The notes beneath the pieces are model-generated. The model was given only the letters and a program-made list of their open reading frames with translations. It ran no database searches and was not told where the DNA came from. Below, piece by piece: positions 1-8,600 of a stretch of 23,620 bases of DNA. Numbering within the stretch: the first letter of the stretch is position 1; every line of letters begins with the position of its first letter. A program made the translations under genes and the position numbers. This DNA comes from Ophiothrix spiculata (lineage: Eukaryota; Echinodermata; Ophiuroidea; Amphilepidida; Ophiotrichidae). The stretch lies in the NCBI GenBank assembly GCA_000969725.1, contig JXSR01S011288.1. One strand, given 5' to 3'.

Positions 1-435
1 TACACATTTCGTTTAGGCCACATAACAAAGTCGTTTCTCGGCCAAAATGTGAGGAGGGAGTTTTTTTTTTTTTTTTTTTTAAGGTTGGGGAGAGCCTTGG
101 CAATCCAGGTTTACCCTTGGTAGATGTTGACAGCATATTCAGTTGCTCTCCTTTAACTCGATGTGATATAGATAGATGTTGGTTTAACGACAGTTCCGAC
201 GTTAAAAACATCAAAAATAAAAGAATCTTTTATAGAGGAAAGCGGGGTATCGATATTTGAACCATGTAGCTCAATTTTTAACACTTTTTCAGCAAACAAA
301 AAGTGGTGCGGCACCAAAAAGTGAGGAGGGAGGGGAAGAGAGAAACAATTTTTTTATGAGGCACTCAAGTATAATGCTGCAGGCATAGCGTGACCACAGT
401 TTTTCAAAACACCCCTTAAGGGTGGAGCGGCCCTG
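1..435. other. No gene seen; poly-T and purine-rich stretches
   Basis: There is a 20-base T run near 61-80 and two similar GTGAGGAGGGAG stretches (about 48-59 and 321-333). No coding signal, splice pattern or terminal inverted repeat was recognised. Confidence 0.5.
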
Positions 436-439
436 TTTC

Positions 440-705
440 CCCTATTCACTTTGTTTTTAGCCTGTACATTAATATACATGCTGCCGCAGAGGTTGGCTGG
501 GTTTTATTGTCCTCTGAGATAATAACTCCAAGATATTTCTCTTCGGTGTCGTGTGGGATGGTTTCGCCTCCTGATTGCCACTGTCCATATATGCATTCTT
601 TAAAGCGGAGTAGCCACTTCTATGCATTCTTTAAAGCGGAGTAGCCACTTCTCCGACCATCTGAAGGGAGTTCACTGAGTCTCTCAAGTGTTCTGTTGAT
701 CACCT
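440..705 (-). pseudogene. LINE reverse-transcriptase fragment (CR1/L2-like), frameshifted
   Basis: The - strand translates in pieces to LERLSEL, then WSEKWLLRFKECI, then EEKYLGVIISEDNKT and a tail ending at a stop near 434. WSEKW..F..KC and E(K)xLGVIIS are typical of the thumb region of CR1/L2/Jockey-type non-LTR reverse transcriptases. Frames change between pieces, and a 31-bp tandem duplication (591-652) disrupts the reading, so this is a dead fragment. No endonuclease or catalytic YADD segment is visible nearby. Confidence 0.6.
591..652. repeat. 31-bp tandem duplication inside the LINE fragment
   Basis: The unit starting ATGCATTCTTTAAAGCGGAG occurs twice, back to back (591-621 and 622-652), with no difference. 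Because 31 is not a multiple of three it shifts the frame. Identity between copies suggests a recent event or an assembly artefact. Confidence 0.9.
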
Positions 706-778
706 TATTTAGGCTTTCGCCAAGGAAACCTAACTTGGTATTTGGTACCAAGTAAGCAAAAGAAAGCTTTTCTTCTGA

Positions 779-1105
779 AACAGTCTAAGTTTATCACAAA
801 TACAACATTTTGCACAAAAACTAAGTTTGTCATGTGATAAACTAAGTTTTTCTAAGATAAACTGAGTTTTTCTGAGATAAACTGACTTTTTCTCAGATAA
901 ACTTAGTTTTTCTCAGATTAACTGGGTTTATCAGATAAATTAGGTTTATCATATCAATTGAGTTTATCAGAAATACAAAGTTTTGCACATAGACCAAGTT
1001 TTTCAGGTGAAGAAATAAGTTTTTCTCAGATAAACTTGGTTTTTTTCTCAGATAAACTCAGTTTTTCTCAGATAAACTCAGTTTTTCTCTGAGAAATTCG
1101 GTTTT
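779..1105. repeat. Minisatellite, ~20-bp degenerate unit
   Basis: About 14 degenerate copies of CTCAGATAAACTNAGTTTTT in tandem. Copies at the right end are the most regular; those in the middle have diverged (GGTTTATCAGATAAATTAGG). It directly adjoins the hairpin array that starts near 1150. Confidence 0.85.
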
Positions 1106-1172
1106 TAGCTTGTCATATGTGACCAGCATGACTCGAAATGCAACATGTAGGCCTACACTCTGTAAGGAAGGT

Positions 1173-1379
1173 CCACTCGAAAAAGTATTGTCCTTCGTTT
1201 AACTCTTTAAAGAGTGGAGATTCACTCGCTGAGAGTGAACTTCACTCCTTTTCGAGTGAATATTTAGTAGAACGAGTAAAATTGTGGAATATTCACTCGA
1301 AAAGGAGTGACGTTCACTCTCAGCGAGTGAATGTCCACTCTTTAAAGAGTTAAACGAAGGACAATACTTTTTCGAGTGG
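1173..1379. repeat. Inverted repeat, 92-nt arms, itself built of mini-hairpins
   Basis: Arms 1173-1264 and 1288-1379 are reverse complements with 2 mismatches in 92, around a 23-nt spacer. Each arm contains smaller palindromes: ACTCTTTAAAGAGT (1202-1215, and its partner), TTCACTC-N5-GAGTGAA (1221-1239) and TTCACTC-N6-GAGTGAA (1241-1260). Both strands translate to nearly the same meaningless peptide because of this symmetry. It may be a fold-back transposon or a locally grown palindrome. Confidence 0.92.
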
Positions 1380-1408
1380 TGTCCACTCGTCTTCACTCTC
1401 ACTCTTTT

Positions 1409-1508
1409 TTCACTCTTTTTCGAGTGAAAAATCTCACTTTTTTTTTCTAATTTCTCTCTTTTTCGAGTGCAGCTGTTTTTTAGTGGTTTTCACTCTTTTT
1501 CGAGTGAA
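1409..1508. repeat. Further mini-hairpins of the CACTC/GAGTG family
   Basis: TTCACTCTTTTTCGAGTGAA occurs identically at 1409-1428 and 1489-1508. Each has a 7-bp stem and 6-nt loop and is related to the mini-hairpins inside the larger inverted repeat upstream. Loose CTTTTTCGAGTG copies lie between them. Confidence 0.85.
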
Positions 1509-1778
1509 TTTGCATTCACTCGTTTTTTCACTCTTTTTACATTTAGAGAGTAAGAGTGCTGCAATTGAGGCGGGATTTCATTTTGCAGGACAATTTCATG
1601 TCAGCCTCTATAAGAAATACACGCTGCGTTCTTAAACCTTGCATTTTTGCATTTCTTTTATTTAAACAGTTGACCATACTCCTTTTTTAATGAGAACATT
1701 TTAACGTTGAGAAATATTATAAATTAAGGTTAGTGCAATTTCCATGCATGAATCTGTTGATACTTTACGTAAGTCAAG

Positions 1779-1849
1779 AGTGAGTAAGCTTAAACTTGTC
1801 TATTCTGTTAATTTTGCCAACAGAATAGACAAGTTTAAGCTTACTCACT
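1779..1849. repeat. Perfect inverted repeat, 31-bp arms, 9-nt loop
   Basis: Arms 1779-1809 and 1819-1849 are exact reverse complements (AGTGAGTAAGCTTAAACTTG... and its mirror). No coding content. Confidence 0.93.
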
Positions 1850-1867
1850 TTTAACAGTGTTGGACCA

Positions 1868-1891
1868 AGGACTATTTAATTAAATAGTCCT
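1868..1891. repeat. Perfect 24-bp palindrome
   Basis: AGGACTATTTAA followed immediately by TTAAATAGTCCT, with no spacer. It is flanked on both sides by GTTGGAC, at about 1859-1865 and 1894-1900. Confidence 0.93.
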
Positions 1892-2700
1892 ATGTTGGAC
1901 GCACTGATGTCACAGACTAGAATGCTGTCCTCTGATTGGTCAATTGAGGCTGTTCCATGTTACTCCCTGGGCCTGGCGTGAAACATTGCATTGGAGGTCA
2001 ATAAAAAGTCTACAAAATTTAAATTTTCAGCTAAATTGATATTGTATCAACCCCTTTCTTTGATATATTATTCAAAAATGTATCTTTCATCTTTGTTGTA
2101 AGTAAATATTAATGAATCAGAGTGGAAACATAAAATATTTTGGAAATATTGGTTCACTCCATAGATAATGTATTTCATATATGATCACGTTAAGGGCGCT
2201 GTAACATTTTGAAAAAGTGTGCCAGTGGAGTTTTTAAGCTCTAACTTTAATTCTGTTCAAGTTCAAAGGATATAAAAAAATATGCATTTTCTTTGAAACA
2301 ATTAATACCTTTCAAATGATACCAAACACATGCTATGAAATAAAAGGGCATTTTTATTAGGAGCCCCGCCAGATTTGAAAATGGGTCAAAACATGGAAGA
2401 CTGTTGAAATTTCCCATCAGAGGATCCCAATTTTTGGCATTATTTGGTTGAATTTCGATTGTATGTTTTTCATCCATAACTTTGCCATTTGTTACACATA
2501 TGAAGTAGTTGACCCCTCATTTTGAAGGTAATTTTAATACCTTTCAAGACAAATTAAAATTTCCCAAAACAAAAAAGTTGAAAATTTTGTGAATGTCCCT
2601 ACCAGTGGCATAGACATCGCACAGCAAGTTTCACGCCAGTAACAAGGACTGAGTACGCCAAATTCAACAACTGCGTCCGACAGAATTGAATTCTCAGAAT
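1892..2700. other. No gene; AT-rich sequence with weakly mirrored ends
   Basis: The sequences near 1892-2000 and 2600-2690 share reversed fragments (GTTGGACGCA with TGCGTCCGAC; CTGGCGTGAAAC with GTTTCACGCCAG). This suggests one old element of ~800 bp. Short reading frames inside look non-coding. Confidence 0.35.
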
Positions 2701-2705
2701 AATTT

Positions 2706-2849
2706 AGGGATAACAAACCATTTTTTATTTTTGGCCAAAAGATATAGAATAATACATCAAATTAAAGCTCTTGAAATGAAAACTGAAATTTGTTTTCCCA
2801 TCTAGCACCTTCAACAAAAATGTTATGTCATTTTAAAGTTACCTAGTTA
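2706..2849. repeat. Dispersed repeat, copy 1 (inverted relative to copy 2)
   Basis: These ~144 bases recur as the reverse complement at 4353-4881, where they are interrupted by a 375-bp insertion. Identity looks above 90% by eye. This copy shows the uninterrupted state. Confidence 0.85.
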
Positions 2850-3129
2850 TGCACTAATCATTTGAAATCCCGGCCCCTGAGTACCCGGGAATGGCCATGA
2901 TTAGTCATGCACTTAGCCAGGATTTTACTGATTTTTTGTTCCTGAGTGGGTCGGATTTGTAAGTTGTTTGTGCCGGGATTTGTTAGAGGATTTCAACACG
3001 GATCAAAACAGCCGGGATATTGGTGCCGGGCTTTTTACCCATATTGACCGAGCTTTGTTATGATGTCGACCAGGACAAACCGCATATCATCGCCACGTAC
3101 TATCGTTCGTTATAGCGGGGATCGACAGA

Positions 3130-3351
3130 CATCGTACACCAAACAATACCGCGATAAAGTTTCAGAATTTCGTTTCATCAATATCTGTAATGCATGTAAC
3201 TTGCAGTGTTTTGTGAAGAAATATATACTCTCTAAATATAAAACGAGTGGAAAGAAAAAGGAGTGAAGGGAGTTAAACGCGTCACATGCATTACAGATAT
3301 TGATGAAACGAAATTCTGAAACTTTATCGCGGTATTGTTTGGTGTACGATG
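3130..3351. repeat. Perfect inverted repeat, 68-bp arms, 86-nt loop
   Basis: Arms 3130-3197 and 3284-3351 match at 68 of 68 positions. The loop is AT-rich and purine-rich. Both strands carry mirrored short reading frames across it, which are by-products of the symmetry. Confidence 0.95.
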
Positions 3352-3523
3352 ATGTTAGTCCCATTTAACACATTATGCTATTCTGTCACACACTAAATTT
3401 CAAAAATTAAACAGTCCATTTAAGTATCAAAATCACATAAGGGAAAGGAGAAATACACATCGTACGCTAGAACATTAATAACAATCAGACAAATCACAAA
3501 CAGGCCAGGATTTAAGTTATTTG

Positions 3524-3530
3524 AAAAAAA
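3524..3530 (-). terminator. Pol III T-run terminator of the tRNA-like gene
   Basis: Seven consecutive T on the - strand, starting four bases after the predicted discriminator base. This is the usual distance for RNA polymerase III termination. Confidence 0.65.
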
Positions 3531-3533
3531 TCC

Positions 3534-3606
3534 TGGCCGGACAGGGACTCGAACCCCGGACCTCTGGCTTGCCATGCCAGCGCTCTAACCACTGAGCTAC
3601 CCGGCC
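3534..3606 (-). tRNA. tRNA-like gene, complete cloverleaf, anticodon GGC (Ala-type codon)
   Basis: The 73-nt - strand sequence folds without a gap: 7-bp acceptor stem (six Watson-Crick pairs and one G-T), 4-bp D stem (GCTC/GAGC) with GG in the loop, 5-bp anticodon stem (CTGGC/GCCAG) around ATGGCAA, variable loop AGGTC, and a T stem with TTCGAGT loop. The A box (TAGCTCAGTGG) and B box (GGTTCGAGTCC) are intact. A run of seven T follows within a few bases (plus 3524-3530), a Pol III terminator. The anticodon in the loop is GGC, which reads GCC (Ala). Pair 3:70 is C:G, not the G:U that alanyl-tRNA synthetase recognises. It may be a tRNA-derived gene of altered identity, a recent pseudogene or a SINE head without a body. 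Confidence 0.7.
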
Positions 3607-4352
3607 TCTCAGATAAACCGAGAGTTTTAATAACCAAGTACCCGTGGCAGAAGGTTCCGGTACAACACACAAACACATAAACAGAATACGAGACAACCCA
3701 TTGATCAGGAGCATTCCTGCTGCAACCATCTATCTAATATACATTTTTCCCGTATAAAGTCACTCACTAGCTAAATTAAACTTTCTTTTAATGATATTTG
3801 TGGCATTTGAAGCAATGGGGGTCCATTACATGGTTAAAAATTATCAACTTTGGAAGCCATTTTTCACATCAAAACAGGGGAATTCCTGCTTAATTGATTA
3901 ATTCGATGCTTATATGGGGGTTTACAAAAGAAGCTCAAACTGAACAAAAAGCAGATGCTTGATGAATGTAAAAGGTCATATATAATGCAGGAAACATTTT
4001 CTATCCTAGCAATCATTTTTCAAGAAAAAAAAAGAAAAAAATTAAGTATTTTTGCACTTTTGTCACATTTTTCAGTAAAAAAAAAAATTGTTGTAAATAA
4101 CACGATTTTTCTTGAACAGCTATCGGTAGGAACTGTAACGAAACATACAAAAATGAGTTCTCTGTAAAATTCTATACAAGGATCAAAAGAAAATAATCAC
4201 TAAAAAACTGGAGCATAAATGCCTCCAGGCAAAAGTTTGAACATGTGCAGCACATTTTTGGCAATCTTTTACAGTGCTACATGTACTGTAGTATGCACAT
4301 CATGCTGGATTAAGGGAATGTCAATGCTTTAACATGTGGCAGAATTTTCCCT
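3607..4352. other. No gene seen
   Basis: AT-rich sequence with A-runs near 4023-4088. A 70-codon open frame at 3955-4167 is lysine-rich and matches nothing I know. No inverted repeats of note. Confidence 0.5.
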
Positions 4353-4881
4353 TAACTAGGTTACTTTAAAATGACATAACTTTTTTGTTGAAGGTGCTAT
4401 GGGAAAACAAATTTCAGTTTTGGATTTCTCATTTCAAGAGCTTTAATTTGATGTACCGTATTCGTTCTGATAGGCGCCCGTGCTCCAATAAGCGCCCACC
4501 CTTGAGTTTTTGAATTCCAAAATTAGAGAATTAATTATTCTTCATCAAATACACATGAAATTGAAGTCACAAAAAAGCAATGATTGGCTTAGTTATTTAT
4601 TAGATCAAACAGTTTAAAAGCTTGGATTAATTATTATTCAAGATATTATATTTATGGTCTCAACTGTGAACAGGTAACATTCTTAAGCTAAGCATGTGCA
4701 AGTACGGCCTTCAAGTAAATGAATTAATGAATATCGTGAGTCCGTACAAAACACATGTCGAAAAAATAAGCGCCCACCCAAAATGACTTTGTTAAGCGCC
4801 CTGGGCGCTAATTAGAACGAATACGGTACTGGTATTATTCTATATATTTTGGCCAAAAATAAAAAATGGTTTGTTATCCCT
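4353..4881. repeat. Dispersed repeat, copy 2, split by an insertion
   Basis: Reverse complement of 2706-2849: 4353-4453 and 4829-4881 match it on either side of the inserted element at 4454-4828. Confidence 0.85.
4454..4828. mobile_element. MITE with perfect 15-bp terminal inverted repeats
   Basis: It begins TACCGTATTCGTTCT and ends AGAACGAATACGGTA. AATAAGCGCCCACCC-like blocks stand near both ends. There is no coding capacity. TA lies at both extreme ends, as expected for a Tc1/mariner-type insertion, although six further bases (CTGGTA) separate the right end from the target sequence. Confidence 0.85.
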
Positions 4882-5387
4882 ACATTTAGTCCCAGAGCTG
4901 TAACTTGCGAACAGTCGTTAACTTTTTTTTTTTGGTACCTATCGTAATTTATATACAGTCAATCTTCGAAAATGTTAAGCTCCCCTTTCACGGGTTTTTT
5001 GCTCAGATAATTAATTTAGAAAATCGAGCATAATGTTAAGCAGAAATGCCACATTTCCTTCACAATTCTCAGGATATATCATGAACTTTCATGGCTCTGT
5101 TTATTTTAATTTTAACCGCATATTACCTAATCATACAAGTTGTCCATGAACTTTCTAAGATCTTTTTTAAGTATACTGTTTTGCCGTACCATATCTCATT
5201 ATGAATAGGCTTTGAGTTTGATAATCATAGTACCGTAACTGCAGACTGGGGTGCAGCCCGCGAAAAATATCGAAACTCTGTTGCACGCGAAAAGATGAAA
5301 AGGTTGCCCGGCACTGGTCTATACAGTGCAGTGCTGCAACTTGCAGGCATTTATAATTAGTACGTACCGTACACTTTTTTCCAACAG
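4882..5387 (+). other. Upstream region of OSGEPL1; no clear promoter
   Basis: No TATA box or convincing initiator stands out. A pyrimidine tract plus AACAG (about 5374-5387) abuts the OSGEPL1 ATG and could be the 3' splice site of a 5' UTR intron. GCGAAAA occurs twice near 5259-5290. Confidence 0.4.
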
Positions 5388-5605
5388 ATGTACCAACACT
5401 GCCTATTCTGTTCATCAAGAGTTCTTAAACACAGAGCGGTAGTTTTCCTGGGACAAAATTGCCGTAACCTATGCAAGAGCAGTAAAAGGTGCCCTCTTGT
5501 GTTGGGTATTGAAACTAGTTGCGATGAGACTGGTGCTGCTGTTGTGGATGAAGATGGTAATGTTTTGGGTGAAGGATTGCATTCACAGAAAGCTATCCAT
5601 GTCAG
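5388..5605 (+). CDS. OSGEPL1: OSGEPL1 exon 1 (start codon, targeting peptide, first TsaD motif)
   Basis: ATG at 5388 is the first in frame after a TAG at 5358-5360. It encodes residues 1-73 (the last codon is split, phase 2). Residues 1-35 are rich in Arg, Lys and Cys with no Asp or Glu, as in a mitochondrial presequence. The conserved core starts at about residue 37 with [11 protein letters not shown]. The donor is CAG|GTAGGT at 5605/5606. The ATG directly follows a polypyrimidine tract ending in CAG (5374-5387), so a 5' UTR intron may end exactly at the start codon. No TATA-like promoter stands out upstream. Confidence 0.92.
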
Positions 5606-8600
5606 GTAGGTATCTAAACTCCTGAGAAAAAAATGATAAAATTGTTACCTTGCATAGGGCAAGGGGGGGCACCCCCTCTGACAAAAAATTGAGCTGGAAA
5701 TCGGGACAGCAAGTGGGAAAAATCGGGAAGGACAAAAAATGAGAGAGCAGCTACGAGACAGGAAACATGGGGGAAAAACAGAAAATTGTGTCAAAAGATG
5801 TGCAAAAATAGCTTCAAACCCTTTTTTTTTTTTTTTTTCGCTTTTCAGTTTTAAAAATCGACTTGACTTTATTTTGGGTGTACGAAAATTGATTTTTTGC
5901 CAGGAAAAATTGGGAAGAAATGTGCACACGCCTGGGGAAAATCGGGAAAAAATCGGAACGAAATGTCTTTGCCCCCCTGACCAAAAAGTCTGGCTATGCC
6001 ACTGAGGGCCAATCACTATATATGTGACCATGCACCAAAAACCTCCAGTAAAGTCGGCCCACATTGAATTTGTTTTATTGCCCATTAAAAAAAAAACACC
6101 TTCAGCTTTAAAATGACACTTGTTTCAAATTCATAAGACATCCAAGATTCAAGATTACGTTTCTTCAAAGCATGACGTACCACAAACTGAAAAAAAAATT
6201 TATGCACATGATGCAACTTAATTGTCCTTGTTCGTTTTCAGATATATTGGAGTTGAAATGAAAGCTGATATGTTGGTTTTGAGTTTAAGAAAGGCATGGA
6301 CATTATTTCAAATCCGCAAAAATCACAATTTCATCACAATACGAATAATATGTGTATTTTGTACTTAAGCTCAAAATGAAAAATGCCAACTCTACTGGAG
6401 TTTCGTGATGGTCACATATTGGGCCGCTGTGACAAAAGAATGCAGTTGTCGTCTCCTACATGTAGCTCATTGTAGCATATGTATACTAGTTGCTAACATC
6501 AGATATATATTCTACAATGAGCAACATGTGTACAAACCAATAAATGCATTCTTTTGCCGCCACGGCCCACATAATTATGTAAATTGAAAACTACTTCTAG
6601 TCTAGAGGTAATCATAAGCTAGAAATATTTACAGCCAATGCTAAACCAAATGCTACTTTGTTAGAAAAGGGTCATTACAAACTTACACCATTATGTTGGT
6701 CTGGGTACATTTGCACCATCTTAAGCCAATTACGGGTGCAATTTGCTCTCAAAGATAAAACCGTTTAGGTTCCAATTTTGAGGTGCTCTGATGAGCATCC
6801 CTACCATTTTTTCTTCTGTTATTACAGTTATTTTGGTAGTGTAATTGTGTTGCAGATTTATAGGCCTTTAGCATTTGTTAGCCAGCAATGATTGAATGTG
6901 AACCCCTGATAACATTAGTTTTGCATCAGGTATACGTCGATACATGTAGTAGTATTATTGAATGAAAAAAGTATCAATAATAATAATAATTCCGGCATTT
7001 ATATTTTGCCTTTGCCAAAAGATACAAAGCGCTGGCCATTATTATTACGCCCTAAAAAGGAAATTATCAGAACCACTTCGCCTCACACTAGGCCACTTGC
7101 AGCCAATGACCAAAGGCGCAGACCTATCAGCACTTATATTAGGTTGTGATATTCCCCCCAAACAGCTCCCCAATGAGCTCAGGTCGACGAGGCAAGTGTG
7201 ATAAAATGATTTGCCCAGGTTCACCACGTTGGCACTAGTGGGGCTCGAACTCACAACCTTCCGATTATGAGTCCTGCACTGTTCCGCTAGGCCACACGCA
7301 CCCAAGTACCGGTACCATAATATGAAATTCTGTGATATTTTTTTTTTTCATTCCTTTCCTTCGAATTTCCAACTTGAATATTTTTGTTACTTACTTATAT
7401 AGTATATTGTATGTAGTGTCACTCCATTGTTTCACTCTACTTTATTTTAAGCATTTATTGTGTGAAAAAAGAAGTCAAGGTTTGATCAAAATATTTATTT
7501 GAAGATAGAATAAGACTGTATTTAAACTAAAACTATTGACTCATTCACATCACTTTTTATACAGGCTTGGCCAGCTCTGCATACAATCATGTTTTAATAG
7601 GTCTCTTGGATTAAGTGGTCAATTGCAATGACCATTTCTGATGCAATTTAAAAAACCTGTCACATCCCGCATGTTACAGTACTTAAAGGGGCATTGGACA
7701 ACATTTCGAAATTTTATTTGTGGATGATTTACTAAATATTGGAAAAAATGTTGATGAAAACATTCAGAAAAGCAAAAATTTTAATTTTATTTTATTTGTT
7801 GATTTTAGGTATGAGGCTATTCTCTAAACGTATTTATTGATGCTATACAATGAGAAAGAGCCAAATATTTGTTTGTAAAACATTCCTTTCACATCATAGA
7901 TTGCAGAAAAATCTTAAAGAAATTTGGAATTTTCATTAGATCTCCTGAAAAAGCTAACTCTAGAAATTCAACTGTAGAGGGCAGTCGACAACAATAATTA
8001 ACCCTTTCCAGTCTGACCATTTTTTCCGTCCCAGGCTGAAGGCATTTTACCTGTAAACTGACTTCTAAAGTAAAGTAAATTTATCTTTAGAAATATTCTA
8101 CATAATTCAATGAAACATCAGCATAATATACCTTTATGAACTGTATACACTGCCTGTGATAGTGTTTTGGAAGATAAGAGGTATTGAAAATAGTTATACT
8201 TCAGTGTTAGTTAGGGCGTCGCTCAGACGCCCTACGCCTGAGCTGGCAGTAATTTATGGCGTCGCTCAGACGCCCTACGACAGGAAAAGGTTAAAAAAAG
8301 AGAATATCTAAATATGTTGGTATATAGGGTTTGAATTAAAAAATGAAACTTTTCATGCTGTCATTAGTTCCGCTAATACTTCAAATGAGTTTGGGGATGA
8401 TGCTGAACTTGTCCAATGCCCCTTTAATTTGATTTATCTGTACAATTTAATGTTCCCAGGAAGAGGCATAAAAGAAACATCAGGTTTTGCCATGTGACAG
8501 TAGTTTTCCCATTATTGGAAATCCATGAAACCCATCACTTTGTAACACCTACAATGATACCTATTTTTCACATATTTGTGCAGACAAATCAGAATTTATA

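Larger units (their letters stand above)
7683..8427. mobile_element. MITE with TTAA flanks and perfect terminal repeats (outer of a nested pair)
   Basis: TTAAAGGGGCATTGGACAA at 7683-7701 is mirrored exactly at 8409-8427. Taking TTAA as the target duplication leaves 15-bp termini beginning AGGGGCATTGG. TTAA target sites are the hallmark of the piggyBac superfamily. No transposase is present. A second TTAA-flanked element lies inside. Confidence 0.88.

Noticed and set aside
779-1105. CRISPR-like regular repeats
   Set aside because: Units are contiguous with no unique spacers, and the sequence is clearly eukaryotic; this is a minisatellite.
3060-3364. Overlapping open frames on both strands with near-identical middle peptides
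   Set aside because: The shared peptide is the product of the 68-bp inverted repeat being read on both strands.
5645-6085. 146-codon open frame on the - strand
   Set aside because: It follows a G-rich, T-rich dispersed repeat with hAT-like ends. The peptide is low-complexity (Lys runs, Phe/Ser-rich), typical of repeat translation.
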